Part shown: one piece after another, positions 43,523-52,509 of the stretch | Layout: every line of letters begins with the position of its first letter | Position numbering within the stretch: the stretch's first letter is position 1 | Notes under the pieces: model-generated | What the model saw: the letters and a program-made list of their open reading frames with translations, nothing else | Database searches by the model: none | Told to the model about the DNA's origin: nothing | Assembly: GCF_940670765.1 (NCBI RefSeq) | Contig: NZ_CALNVW010000002.1 | Coordinates: forward strand, 124,001 to 188,000 | From: Streptomyces sp. A 4/2 | GTDB taxonomy: Bacteria; Actinomycetota; Actinomycetes; Streptomycetales; Streptomycetaceae | Direction: 5' to 3' | Length of the DNA: 64,000 nucleotides | Translations under genes and position numbers: made by a program

Positions 43523-45225
43523 TCGTCAACGATCCCGTCCATGACAAATTCGCGGACACGCCTGCCAAGGACCGCGACCCCGACTGGTTCAAACGCGCGG
43601 TCTTCTACGAGGTCCTGGTCCGTTCGTTCCAGGACAGCAACGGAGACGGCGTAGGCGACCTCAAGGGCATCACCGCCAAGCTGGACTATCTCCAATGGCT
43701 GGGCGTCGACTGCCTCTGGCTGCCACCGTTCTTCAAGTCACCGCTGCGCGACGGGGGTTACGACGTCGCGGACTACACGTCCGTGCTGCCGGAGTTCGGC
43801 GACCTCGCCGACTTCGTCGAGTTCGTGGACGCCGCGCATCAGCGCGGTATGCGCGTGATCATCGACTTCGTGATGAACCACACGAGCGATCAGCACGAGT
43901 GGTTCCAGGAGTCGCGCAAGGACCCGGAGGGGCCGTACGGCGACTACTACGTCTGGGCCGACGACGACAAACAGTTCCCGGACGCCCGGATCATCTTCGT
44001 CGACACGGAGACGTCCAACTGGACCTTCGACCCGGTGCGCAAGCAGTACTACTGGCACCGGTTCTTCTCCCACCAGCCGGATCTCAACTACGAGAACCCG
44101 GTGGTGCAGGAGGAGATCATCTCGGCGCTGCGCTTCTGGCTCGACCTGGGCATCGACGGCTTCCGCCTCGACGCGGTCCCGTACCTCTACCAGGTCGAGG
44201 GCACCAACTGCGAGAACCTGCCGCAGACCCACGCGTTCATGAAGCGGGTCCGGGCCGAGATCGACGCCGACTACCCGGACACGGTGCTGCTCGCCGAGGC
44301 CAACCAGTGGCCGGAGGACGTCGTCGACTACTTCGGCGACTTCAAGAAGGGCGGCGACGAGTGCCACATGGCATTCCACTTCCCGGTGATGCCGCGCATC
44401 TTCATGGCCGTACGGCGGGAGTCCCGCTACCCCGTCTCGGAGATCCTGGCCAAGACCCCGGCCATCCCGGAGAACGCCCAGTGGGGCATCTTCCTGCGCA
44501 ACCACGACGAGCTGACGCTGGAAATGGTCACGGACGAAGAGCGCGACTACATGTACGCGGAGTACGCCAAGGATCCACGGATGCGGGCCAACATCGGCAT
44601 CCGGCGGCGGCTCGCGCCGCTGCTGGACAACGACCGCAACCAGATCGAGCTGTTCACCGCGCTGCTGCTCTCGCTGCCGGGCTCCCCGATCCTCTATTAC
44701 GGGGACGAGATCGGGATGGGCGACAACATCTGGCTCGGTGACCGGGACGCGGTCCGTACGCCCATGCAGTGGACACCGGACCGCAACGCGGGCTTCTCGT
44801 CCTGCGACCCCGGGCGGCTCTACCTCCCGACGATCATGGATCCGGTCTACGGCTACCAGGTGACGAACGTCGAGGCCTCGATGGCCTCGCCCGCCTCGCT
44901 GCTGCACTGGACCCGCCGGATGATCGAGATCCGCAAGCAGAATCCGGCCTTCGGCCTCGGCTCGTACACCGAGCTGTCCTCGTCCAACCCCGCCGTGCTC
45001 GCCTTCCTGCGCGAGTACAAGGACGACCTGGTGCTGTGCGTGCACAACTTCTCGCGGTTCGCGCAGCCGACGGAGCTGGATCTGCACTCCTTCACCGGAC
45101 GCCGTCCGGTGGAGCTGATCGGTGGTGTGCGCTTCCCCGCCATCGGTGAACTGCCGTATCTGCTCACCCTCGCAGGGCACGGCTTCTACTGGTTCCGGCT
45201 GCGCAAGGACGCCCTCCTGAAGTGA
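43519..45225 (+). CDS. treS: Trehalose synthase / maltose alpha-D-glucosyltransferase
   Basis: 568 aa, GH13_16. Readable motifs are [52 protein letters not shown] with the nucleophile Asp, [14 protein letters not shown] with the acid Glu, and [12 protein letters not shown]. The enzyme interconverts trehalose and maltose in the cytoplasm and supplies maltose to the downstream maltokinase. The ATG lies within the glgE stop (ATGA at 43519). The protein is single-domain, without the fused maltokinase found in some actinobacteria. Confidence 0.97.
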   Translation: MIVNDPVHDKFADTPAKDRDPDWFKRAVFYEVLVRSFQDSNGDGVGDLKGITAKLDYLQWLGVDCLWLPPFFKSPLRDGGYDVADYTSVLPEFGDLADFVEFVDAAHQRGMRVIIDFVMNHTSDQHEWFQESRKDPEGPYGDYYVWADDDKQFPDARIIFVDTETSNWTFDPVRKQYYWHRFFSHQPDLNYENPVVQEEIISALRFWLDLGIDGFRLDAVPYLYQVEGTNCENLPQTHAFMKRVRAEIDADYPDTVLLAEANQWPEDVVDYFGDFKKGGDECHMAFHFPVMPRIFMAVRRESRYPVSEILAKTPAIPENAQWGIFLRNHDELTLEMVTDEERDYMYAEYAKDPRMRANIGIRRRLAPLLDNDRNQIELFTALLLSLPGSPILYYGDEIGMGDNIWLGDRDAVRTPMQWTPDRNAGFSSCDPGRLYLPTIMDPVYGYQVTNVEASMASPASLLHWTRRMIEIRKQNPAFGLGSYTELSSSNPAVLAFLREYKDDLVLCVHNFSRFAQPTELDLHSFTGRRPVELIGGVRFPAIGELPYLLTLAGHGFYWFRLRKDALLK

Positions 45226-45444
45226 CGGCCGGCCCGGCGCGGGGCGGTTTCCGCCGTCCCGCGCCGGGCACCCTCCCTCTCACCACCCGGCCCAATCGGC
45301 TCGTAGTCCATTTGGACCATCCTCACCCGCACCGTCCCGCACAGCCGGATTCCCGCCCTCCTAGCGTTCAGCATGGGGGGCTGACCCACGCAATCCGGGA
45401 CACTCTGCGCATAGTGTGGTGTGCCCGGGAAAGGACGCGATGCC

Positions 45445-46881
45445 ATGTCCAAGGCTGCATCCACCCGGAACACCTCGCGCTCCGCCGGGGCGTCCGGCCC
45501 GCTCGGCCTCCTCGCCTCGCTCACCCCACTGCTGCACGAGTGGCTGCCCCGGCAGCGCTGGTTCGCGGGCAAGGGCCGTCCTGTCAGCGCCTTCAGCCTG
45601 GTCTCCGCCACCGAACTGCTGCCGGTGGGCGCGGCCCCGGGGCTGCTGCACCTGCTCGTCCGGGCCCAGCAGGAGCCGTCCGCCGGCTCCGGGCCCACCG
45701 GTGACTGCTACCAGTTACTGCTCGGCGTACGGACCTCGCTGCCGCCCCGGCTCGCCGCCGCGCTGGTCGGCCGCGCCGCCGCCGGACCGCTGGCCGGACT
45801 CGTCGTGTACGACGCGCTGCTCGACCCGCGGCTGACCGCGCTGCTGCTGGAGCGGCTGCGCGCGCCCGGCCGCCTCGGGGCGCTGCGCTTCGACCGTGAT
45901 CCGGCGGTGGTGATCCCCGCCGGACTGGTCGCGCGCCCGCTCGGCGCCGAGCAGTCCAACACCTCTCTGGTCTACGGCGATACGTTCATCCTGAAGGTCT
46001 TCCGCCGGGTCCACCCGGGCTCCAACCCGGACCTGGAGCTGCCGCTCGCGCTGGCCCAGGCAGGCTGCGCCCGGGTGCCCGCGCCGGTCGCCTGGTACGA
46101 GACCACCGAGCCCGAACCCGCCACGCTCGGGGTGCTCCAGCCGTTCCTGTTCGGCTCCGAGGACGGCTGGCAGCTGGCCCTGCACGCGCTCGCCGACGGG
46201 CACGACTTCACCGCGGGCGCCCACGCGCTGGGCCGGGCCACCGCCGAGGTGCACGGCACGCTGGCGTCCGCGCTGCCCACCGCCGTACTGCGCAAGCGGC
46301 AGATACAGCACCTCGCCGCCGAGATGACGGAGCGTCTGGAGACGACGGCCCGAGCGGTGCCCGCGCTCGCTCCCTACGCCGCCGGGCTGCGCACCGCCTT
46401 CGACGCCCTCGCCGACCTGGGGCACGCGGGCCGCGTCTGGGCCGCCCAGCGGATCCACGGCGATCTGCATCTCGGCCAGAGCCTGCGGGCCAGGGACGGC
46501 GAGTGGTCGGTCATCGACTTCGAGGGTGAACCGGCCCGCCCGCTCGCCGAACGCACCCGCCCGCAGCCGGTGGTCCGCGACGTCGCGGGGATGCTCCGCT
46601 CGTTCGACTACGCGGCCCGCTCGCACCGCCCCTGGTCCCCGCAGTGGGCCACCGGCTGCCGGGACGCGTACTGCGAGGGGTACGCCGCCGTCTCCGGCGC
46701 CGATCCGCGTGCCGAGCCGGAGCTGCTGCGCGCGTACGAGACCGACAAGGCGGTGTACGAGGTCCTCTACGAGGCCAGGAACCGCCCCGACTGGCTGCCC
46801 GTCCCGATGGCCGCGATCAAGCGGCTCTCCACCCCCTTCCCCACCCGTGCGCCGAAGCTGCCGAGGAGGCCGCCCCAGTGA
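45445..46881 (+). CDS. mak: Maltokinase (Pep2-type)
   Basis: 478 aa from the ATG at 45445 with AAAGGA about 10 nt upstream; a GTG at 45421 is also in frame. An N-terminal cap ([17 protein letters not shown]) is followed by an aminoglycoside-kinase-like fold with [20 protein letters not shown] as the nucleotide lobe, the catalytic [10 protein letters not shown] and the metal-binding VIDFEGEP. It phosphorylates maltose to maltose-1-phosphate, the substrate of GlgE. A 219-bp gap with a CATAGT element separates it from treS, so it may have an extra promoter. It overlaps glgB by 4 nt. Confidence 0.95.
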   Translation: MSKAASTRNTSRSAGASGPLGLLASLTPLLHEWLPRQRWFAGKGRPVSAFSLVSATELLPVGAAPGLLHLLVRAQQEPSAGSGPTGDCYQLLLGVRTSLPPRLAAALVGRAAAGPLAGLVVYDALLDPRLTALLLERLRAPGRLGALRFDRDPAVVIPAGLVARPLGAEQSNTSLVYGDTFILKVFRRVHPGSNPDLELPLALAQAGCARVPAPVAWYETTEPEPATLGVLQPFLFGSEDGWQLALHALADGHDFTAGAHALGRATAEVHGTLASALPTAVLRKRQIQHLAAEMTERLETTARAVPALAPYAAGLRTAFDALADLGHAGRVWAAQRIHGDLHLGQSLRARDGEWSVIDFEGEPARPLAERTRPQPVVRDVAGMLRSFDYAARSHRPWSPQWATGCRDAYCEGYAAVSGADPRAEPELLRAYETDKAVYEVLYEARNRPDWLPVPMAAIKRLSTPFPTRAPKLPRRPPQ

Positions 46882-49169
46882 CCGCCCGTCCCCCGTCCCG
46901 CACCCCGTCGCCCGCCGAACCCGAACCCGGCTCCCCCGCTCCCGCCGCCGTCCTGCCCTCCCAGCCGAGCGGCGGGGTGCGTCCCGCCGGGGCGCTGGGC
47001 GCCGACGACCGGGAGCGGCTGCTCGGCGGCGGCCACCACGACCCGCACTCCCTGCTCGGCGCCCATCCGGTGGCCGGCGGGATCGCGGTCCGGGTCCTGC
47101 GGCCGTACGCGCAGTCCGTGACCGTCCTCGCCAAGGGGCTGCGGGCCGAACTGCACGACGACGGCCAGGGATTCTTCTCCGGTCTGCTGCCGCTGCGGGC
47201 CGTCCCCGCGTACTCGCTGCTGCTCACGTACGACAACGACGAGACCGAGGTCCACGACCCCTACCGCTTCCTGCCCACCCTCGGTGAGCTGGATCTGCAC
47301 CTGATCGGCGAGGGCCGTCACGAGGAGCTGTGGAAGGCGCTCGGCGCCCGGCCGATGACCGTCCAGGGGGTGACGGGCACCCGCTTCACCGTGTGGGCGC
47401 CGAACGCACGGGGGGTGCGGGTCAGCGGTGACTTCAACTACTGGGACGGCACGGCGTATCCGATGCGTTCGCTCGGTTCGTCCGGGATCTGGGAGCTGTT
47501 CCTGCCCGGCGTGGGCGAGGGCGCGCTGTACAAGTTCGACCTGATGCGCCCGGACGGCAGCCACACCCTGCGCGCCGACCCGATGGCCCGGCGCACCGAG
47601 GTGCCGCCCGCCACCGCTTCGATCGTGACGGACGCGCACCATGTCTGGCAGGACGGCGCGTGGATGGCCCACCGCGCGGACCGCCCGGTGCACGCGGCGC
47701 CCTTCTCGGTGTACGAGGTCCATCTGCCGTCCTGGCGACCGGGCCTGACGTACCGTCAACTGGCCACGCAGCTTCCGGCGTACGTGCAGGACCTGGGCTT
47801 CACCCATGTGGAGCTGATGCCGGTCTCCGAGCATCCGTTCGGCGGCTCCTGGGGATACCAGGTCACCGGTTTCTACGCGCCGACGGCCCGGATGGGCACG
47901 CCCGACGACTTCCGGTACCTGGTGGACGCGCTGCACCGGGCGGGCATCGGCGTCCTGATGGACTGGGTCCCCGCGCACTTCCCGAAGGACGACTGGGCGC
48001 TGGCGCAGTTCGACGGCCGGCCGCTGTACGAGCACCCGGACCCGGCCCGCGCCGAGCACCCCGACTGGGGCACCCTGGAATTCGACTACGGGCGCACCGA
48101 GGTCCGTAACTTCCTTGTCGCCAACGCTACTTACTGGTGCGAGGAGTTCCACATCGACGGGCTGCGGGTGGATGCCGTCGCCTCGATGCTCTACCTCGAC
48201 TACTCCCGCGAGTACGGCCAGTGGTCGCCGAACGAGCACGGCGGCCGGGAGAACCTGGACGCGGTGGCCTTCCTCCAGGAGATGAACGCGACGGTCTACC
48301 GGCGCAACCCCGGTGTCGTCACGGTGGCCGAGGAGTCGACGGCCTGGGACGGCGTCACCCGCGCCACCGACCTGGTCGGCCCGGGGGGCTTCGGCGGGCT
48401 CGGCTTCGGGCTGAAGTGGAACATGGGGTGGATGCACGACTCCCTGGAGTACGTCGCCAAGGAGCCGGTGCACCGCAAGTACCACCACAACGAGATGACG
48501 TTCTCGATGGTGTACGCGTTCAGCGAGAACTACGTGCTGCCCATCTCGCACGACGAGGTGGTGCACGGCAAACAGGCGCTGGTCTCGAAGATGCCGGGCG
48601 ACTGGTGGCAGCAGCGGGCCACGCACCGTGCGTACCTGGGCTTCATGTGGGCCCACCCCGGCAAGCAACTCCTCTTCATGGGACAGGAGTTCGCCCAGGG
48701 CGCGGAGTGGTCGGAGGCGCACGGGCCGGACTGGTGGCTGCTCGACCCCTCGTACCCGGCGGCGCACGACCACCGCGGGGTACGGGACCTGGTCCGTGAT
48801 CTGAACGCGGTGTACGCGGCGGCCCCGGCGCTGTGGCAGCGGGACACCGACCCGGGCGGCTTCGACTGGGTGGCGGGTGACGCGGCGGAGGACAACGTCT
48901 TCGCCTTCCTGCGCTACGACGCGCACGGCGCCCCGCTGCTCTCCGTCTCCAACTTCTCGCCGGTGGTACGGCACGAGTACCGCCTGGGCGTGCCGGATGC
49001 GGTGCCGGAGTGGCAGGAGGTGCTCAATACCGACACCGGGCTGTACGGCGGCGGTGACATCCGCAACACGGACCCGCTGAAGCCCGAGGCGGTGGCCTCC
49101 CACGGGCGGGCGTCGAGCATCCAGCTGACGCTGCCGCCGCTGGCGACCGTGTGGTTCAGGCCGGTCTGA
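46878..49169 (+). CDS. glgB: 1,4-alpha-glucan branching enzyme
   Basis: 763 aa from the GTG at 46878, overlapping the mak stop (GTGA), after GAGGAGG. About 40 disordered residues, then an N1/GlgB N-domain ([18 protein letters not shown]), a CBM48 domain ([20 protein letters not shown]) and the GH13_9 barrel. The nucleophile Asp is in [19 protein letters not shown], the acid Glu in [13 protein letters not shown], and the His-Asp in [11 protein letters not shown]. It introduces alpha-1,6 branches into the glucan made by GlgE. It is the last gene of the operon and ends at a bidirectional terminator. Confidence 0.97.
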   Translation: MTARPPSRTPSPAEPEPGSPAPAAVLPSQPSGGVRPAGALGADDRERLLGGGHHDPHSLLGAHPVAGGIAVRVLRPYAQSVTVLAKGLRAELHDDGQGFFSGLLPLRAVPAYSLLLTYDNDETEVHDPYRFLPTLGELDLHLIGEGRHEELWKALGARPMTVQGVTGTRFTVWAPNARGVRVSGDFNYWDGTAYPMRSLGSSGIWELFLPGVGEGALYKFDLMRPDGSHTLRADPMARRTEVPPATASIVTDAHHVWQDGAWMAHRADRPVHAAPFSVYEVHLPSWRPGLTYRQLATQLPAYVQDLGFTHVELMPVSEHPFGGSWGYQVTGFYAPTARMGTPDDFRYLVDALHRAGIGVLMDWVPAHFPKDDWALAQFDGRPLYEHPDPARAEHPDWGTLEFDYGRTEVRNFLVANATYWCEEFHIDGLRVDAVASMLYLDYSREYGQWSPNEHGGRENLDAVAFLQEMNATVYRRNPGVVTVAEESTAWDGVTRATDLVGPGGFGGLGFGLKWNMGWMHDSLEYVAKEPVHRKYHHNEMTFSMVYAFSENYVLPISHDEVVHGKQALVSKMPGDWWQQRATHRAYLGFMWAHPGKQLLFMGQEFAQGAEWSEAHGPDWWLLDPSYPAAHDHRGVRDLVRDLNAVYAAAPALWQRDTDPGGFDWVAGDAAEDNVFAFLRYDAHGAPLLSVSNFSPVVRHEYRLGVPDAVPEWQEVLNTDTGLYGGGDIRNTDPLKPEAVASHGRASSIQLTLPPLATVWFRPV

Positions 49170-49178
49170 ACCACCCGC

Positions 49179-49222
49179 CGGGCCCGCGCGCTCGCACCCT
49201 CGGGGGCGGAGCCGCGGGCCCG
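49179..49222. terminator. Bidirectional terminator between glgB and helR
   Basis: CGGGCCCGCG (49179-49188) pairs with CGCGGGCCCG (49213-49222) between two convergent stop codons. Confidence 0.65.
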
Positions 49223-49230
49223 TTCGCGTC

Positions 49231-51492
49231 CTACCCGGCCAGCCCTTCGGGCAGGTCGCCGGTGTGCACCAGACCCAGCGCCTGGGTGGCCCGGGTCAGC
49301 GCGACGTAGAGGTCGTTGGTGCCGCGCGGAGACCCCGAGACGATCGACTGCGGCTCGACGACGATCACCGTGTCGAACTCCAGGCCCTTCGCCTGGCGTG
49401 GCGTGATCAGCACGACCTCGCTGGTCAGATCGGGGGCGAGGCCGTGCCCGGCGCCCGGGAGACGGTCCAGCAGCGCGCCGTGCAGCTCGGCCGGCGCGAT
49501 GACCGCGAGCCTGCCCTGCGCATGCCGCGCCCCGGCGACCGCCTCGGCGACCGCGTGCGGCAGGTCGTCGGTCCGCCGCGACCACGGGTGCACCCCGGTG
49601 GAACGGATCGAGCGAGGAGGCTCGAAGGCGGGGTCGCCGGCCTTCGAGCGCGCGGCGCTCAGGAACGCCGCCGCCCGGTCCATGATCTCTTCGGGGGTGC
49701 GGTAGTTGATGCCGAGCCGCACGTGCTCGTAGCGGTCCTCGACGTACGGGGCGAGCATCGCGTCCCAGTCGCCGACGCCACCCGGTTCGGCGGTCTGGGC
49801 CGGGTCGCCGACCAGCGTCATCGAGCGGGTCGGGGAGCGGCGCATCAGCAGCCGCCACACCATCGGGGAGAGCTCCTGCGCCTCGTCGACGATGATGTGG
49901 CCGAAGGCCCAGGTGCGGTCGGCGGCGGCGCGTTCGGCGGCGCTGCGGTAGTCCGCCTCCTCGTGGCGCTCGGCCATCCGCTCGGCGTCGATGATGTCGT
50001 GCGCGGCGAGGAGTTCGGACTCCTCGTCCTCGAACTCGTACGACTCCGAGCCCTGCGAGAGGTCGAGCACTCCCTGGGCGAAGGCGACCTGTTCCTGGCG
50101 GGCGGCCTCCGCGGCGGCGCGTGCGGCGGAGTCGTCCTCGCCGAGGAGCTCGGCGGCCTCGTCGAGCAGCGGGACATCCGCGGGTGTCCAGTCGCCGCCC
50201 TTGCGGCGGATCACTTCCGCGTCGGCGTCCGGCAGGTGCACCGGGTCGGACAGGAAGTCGGCCAGCAGTTCCTTCGGCGTGAGCTGCGGCCACAACTCGT
50301 CGATGGCGGCGTGCACTTCGGGGCTGGCGGCGATGGCCTTGCCGAGCTGGGCGAGGTCGTCGGGGCCCAGGAAGTTGGGCCCGCCGTAGGGGTCGGCGCC
50401 GAGCCGGTCGGCCAGTTGGGCGGTCAGCTCGTCGATGATCCGGAACGCGAAGCGCGGGCGGGCCAGGTTGTGCGGCAGCCCGGTGGCGCGGGCCGCCTCG
50501 CGCGCCACGTCCGCGATCGTCCAGTCGAGCAGCAGGTCGCCGTCGTCGTGGGCGATGGTGCGGGGCTCGCCGGGCTCCGGCGTGCGCTGGAGGTCCTGTA
50601 CGAACGCGGCCAGCGCTCCGGCCATCTCCGTACGCCCCTTGACTGCGGCTGCCTCCGGGGTGTCCGTACCGGTGGCGGTCACCCCGGGGAAGAGCTCTCC
50701 CGGGGTGGCGAGCAGGACGCCCGTCTCGCCGAGCGAGGGCAGCACCTCGCCGATGTAGCCGAGGAAGGCCGGGTTGGGGCCGACGATCAGGACGGCCCGG
50801 CGGGCGAGCTGGTCCCGGTGCGCGTACAGCAGATAGGCGGCACGGTGCAGCGCGACCGCGGTCTTGCCGGTGCCGGGGCCGCCCTCGACGACGAGGACGC
50901 CGTGGTGCGGGGCGCGGATGATCTCGTCCTGTTCGGCCTGGATGGTCTGCACGATGTCGTGCATCCGGCCGGTGCGCGCGGAGTCCAGCGCCGCGAGCAG
51001 CACGGCGTCGGCGTCGGTCCCCTCGTGGCCGGTCCGCTCGGGGTCGGAAAGGTCGAGGATCTCGTCGTGGAGCGCGGTGACGGTGCGCCCCTGCGTGGTG
51101 AGGTGACGGCGGCGGCGCAGGCCCATCGGGGAATGCCCGGTCGCGAGATAGAAGGGGCGCGCGGCCCGCGCCCGCCAGTCGATCACCAGCGGGGTGCGTT
51201 CGTCGTTCTCGTCGGCCTCCTCGCGGATTCCGATGCGGCCGATGTGATGGCGGGTGCCGTCGGTGAAATCGATCCGCCCGAAGCAGAGCCCGGATTCCAC
51301 CGAATTCAGCGCACTGAGCAGCCCGGACTGTTCGGCGACCAGCACATCGCGCTCGACGCGCGCCTGGAGCCCCTTGCCCACCTGGGCGAACGAGCCCTGG
51401 ACGGCGGCTTCGGCACGCTCACGGAGCGCGTCCAGACGCTCGTAGAGCCGTGAGACGAATTGCTGTTCATGCTGCAATTCCTCGGTTGACAA
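49231..51492 (-). CDS. helR: RNA polymerase recycling motor ATPase HelR (UvrD-like)
   Basis: 753 aa from the TTG at 51492, chosen because CAGGAG lies 6 nt upstream. An N-terminal coiled-coil arm (EQQFVSRLYERLDALRERAE) is followed by superfamily 1 helicase motifs: Walker A GGPGTGKTAVALHRAAY, Walker B HIIVDEAQELSP, then TLVGDPAQT, NYRTPEEI, a VVLITPRQAKGLEFDTVIVV block and LYVALTRATQ. This is the HelD/HelR class, which displaces stalled RNA polymerase from DNA. Streptomyces HelR is reported to protect polymerase from rifamycins. A strong plus-strand promoter for a small RNA overlaps its first three codons. Confidence 0.9.
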   Translation of the reverse strand: MSTEELQHEQQFVSRLYERLDALRERAEAAVQGSFAQVGKGLQARVERDVLVAEQSGLLSALNSVESGLCFGRIDFTDGTRHHIGRIGIREEADENDERTPLVIDWRARAARPFYLATGHSPMGLRRRRHLTTQGRTVTALHDEILDLSDPERTGHEGTDADAVLLAALDSARTGRMHDIVQTIQAEQDEIIRAPHHGVLVVEGGPGTGKTAVALHRAAYLLYAHRDQLARRAVLIVGPNPAFLGYIGEVLPSLGETGVLLATPGELFPGVTATGTDTPEAAAVKGRTEMAGALAAFVQDLQRTPEPGEPRTIAHDDGDLLLDWTIADVAREAARATGLPHNLARPRFAFRIIDELTAQLADRLGADPYGGPNFLGPDDLAQLGKAIAASPEVHAAIDELWPQLTPKELLADFLSDPVHLPDADAEVIRRKGGDWTPADVPLLDEAAELLGEDDSAARAAAEAARQEQVAFAQGVLDLSQGSESYEFEDEESELLAAHDIIDAERMAERHEEADYRSAAERAAADRTWAFGHIIVDEAQELSPMVWRLLMRRSPTRSMTLVGDPAQTAEPGGVGDWDAMLAPYVEDRYEHVRLGINYRTPEEIMDRAAAFLSAARSKAGDPAFEPPRSIRSTGVHPWSRRTDDLPHAVAEAVAGARHAQGRLAVIAPAELHGALLDRLPGAGHGLAPDLTSEVVLITPRQAKGLEFDTVIVVEPQSIVSGSPRGTNDLYVALTRATQALGLVHTGDLPEGLAG

Positions 51493-51515
51493 TTCAGCTC
51501 CTGACGCGGTACGGT
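51486..51515 (+). promoter_or_regulatory. Strong sigma-70-type promoter for a small RNA
   Basis: A perfect TTGACA (51486-51491) and TACGGT (51510-51515) with an 18-bp spacer, reading away from helR. The -35 element covers the helR start codon on the opposite strand. Predicted start about 51522. Confidence 0.65.
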
Positions 51516-51521
51516 GTCTAC

Positions 51522-51618
51522 ATAAGACTTCTTCATGGCTTTGTCATGCGCAAAGACATGAAGTGCTCAATATACGCGCCGCAATACCCCGGACGTCAAT
51601 TCGTCCGGGGTATTTTTT
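51522..51618 (+). ncRNA. Predicted small non-coding RNA divergent from helR
   Basis: A transcript of about 97 nt is predicted from the promoter at 51486-51515 to a canonical terminator. The first stem-loop pairs CTTCATG (51531-51537) with CATGAAG (51557-51563), then CTTTG (51539-51543) with CAAAG (51551-51555), with one mismatch and a 7-nt loop. About 19 unpaired A/U-rich nt follow, then the terminator stem with a U-run. The stretch is strikingly A/T-rich for this genome and no plus-strand gene follows, so it is not a leader. It lacks the C-rich loops of 6C RNA and is shorter than 6S RNA. An 8-codon frame (51535-51561) without a ribosome site exists inside. Confidence 0.65.
51583..51618 (+). 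terminator. Canonical rho-independent terminator
   Basis: A 13-bp stem (51583-51595 with 51602-51614), 6-nt loop and TTTTTT (51613-51618). A U-run terminator is unusual in Streptomyces, where most hairpins lack one. Confidence 0.85.
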
Positions 51619-51645
51619 GCGTTTCTGCCGGTCGGAGCGCCGCGG

Positions 51646-51981
51646 TCAGAGCACGTCGGCCAGTTCCTGGAGCAGCCGCCGCTTCGGCCGGGCGCCGACC
51701 ATGGACTTCACCGGTTCGCCGTCCCGGAACACCATCAGGGTCGGCATCGAGAGCACCCCGTACCGGACCGTGACCTCCGGGTTCCTGTCCACGTCCAGCT
51801 GGACGATCCTGAGGCGGCCCGCCTCCTCCTCGGCGACGGCGCTCAGTACCGGTGCCAGTTGCCGGCACGGGCCGCACCACTCGGCGGTGAACTCCACCAG
51901 CACCGGGAGCCCGCCCCGCAGTACCTCCGTGTCGAAGTCGGCGTCCGTCACGACGTCGACACCCTCCGCATGGATCATCAT
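51646..51981 (-). CDS. Thioredoxin
   Basis: 111 aa, full thioredoxin fold with the active-site WCGPCRQ near residue 35 and the cis-Pro in SMPTLMVF. It reduces disulfides in the cytoplasm with electrons from thioredoxin reductase (not in this window). Its start overlaps the stop of a MerR-family regulator by 4 nt, so the two are co-expressed and the regulator probably responds to redox or electrophile stress. The C-terminus GARPKRRLLQELADVL is normal for the family. Confidence 0.95.
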   Translation of the reverse strand: MMIHAEGVDVVTDADFDTEVLRGGLPVLVEFTAEWCGPCRQLAPVLSAVAEEEAGRLRIVQLDVDRNPEVTVRYGVLSMPTLMVFRDGEPVKSMVGARPKRRLLQELADVL

Positions 51982-52394
51982 CCCTCGTCCTCCCAGTCAC
52001 TGCCGTCGGAAAGTTCACAGCGCGGCTCCGGGCCGCCCGGCAACTCCGCCTCGGCGCGCGCCAGTTCGGCCCCCACCTGGGTGCGGACGTCCTGGAGCCT
52101 GCCGATCAGCGCGTCCAGCTCGGAGAGCTTGCGCCGGTACACGTCGAGCGAGGCGGGGCACACGTCCCCGGCCGGGTGCCCGGCGCGCAGGCACTCCACG
52201 AACGGCCGCGTCTCCTCCAGGTCGAACCCGAAGTCCTGAAGGGTCCGGATCTGCTGGAGCAGACGCAGGTCGTCCTCGTCGTACGTGCGGTAGCCGTTCA
52301 CCGCCCGGCGGGCGGGCAGCAACTCCCGTGACTCGTAATAACGCAGAGCCCGGGTGGTCATGCCCGCACGCTCCGCCAGCTCGCCGATTCGCAT
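51978..52394 (-). CDS. MerR-family transcriptional regulator
   Basis: 138 aa from the ATG at 52394 with GGGGAC next to it. The MerR winged helix is MRIGELAERAGMTTRALRYY, then ESRELLPARRAVNGYRTYDE, and LEETRPFVECLRAGHPAGDV, CPASLDVYRRKLSELDALIG forms the dimerisation helix region. Cys residues in the ECLRAGHPAGDVC segment and near the C-terminus (RCELSD) could sense thiol-active compounds or metals. Co-transcription with thioredoxin and a 20-bp palindrome at the promoter suggest it controls its own operon. Confidence 0.92.
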   Translation of the reverse strand: MRIGELAERAGMTTRALRYYESRELLPARRAVNGYRTYDEDDLRLLQQIRTLQDFGFDLEETRPFVECLRAGHPAGDVCPASLDVYRRKLSELDALIGRLQDVRTQVGAELARAEAELPGGPEPRCELSDGSDWEDEG

Positions 52395-52409
52395 GTCCCC
52401 GACGGTAAT

Positions 52410-52429
52410 CCTTGACGTCGGCGTCAAGG
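52410..52429. promoter_or_regulatory. MerR-type operator palindrome
   Basis: CCTTGACGTCGGCGTCAAGG has perfect 8-bp arms around TCGG, 15 bp upstream of the MerR start. It contains a TTGACG -35-like hexamer on each strand, as expected of MerR operators lying within promoters. Confidence 0.75.
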
Positions 52430-52509
52430 CAAGGAGGAGATGTCCCGCACCGCACCCCGCCGGCGCCGGGCCGCCGGCCGGTCGGTCGGCCGGGGCGTGC
52501 CGGACCGGG

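Noticed and set aside
46767..49103. Long minus-strand frame opposite glgB
   Set aside because: Antisense shadow of an intact branching enzyme with all catalytic motifs.
51535..51561. Eight-codon leader peptide inside the small RNA, suggesting attenuation
   Set aside because: No ribosome site and no plus-strand gene downstream of the terminator to attenuate.
51493..51640. Rifamycin-associated element upstream of helR
   Set aside because: I saw no GC-rich inverted element of that kind in the 150 bp upstream. The only palindrome is the A/T-rich hairpin of the small RNA.
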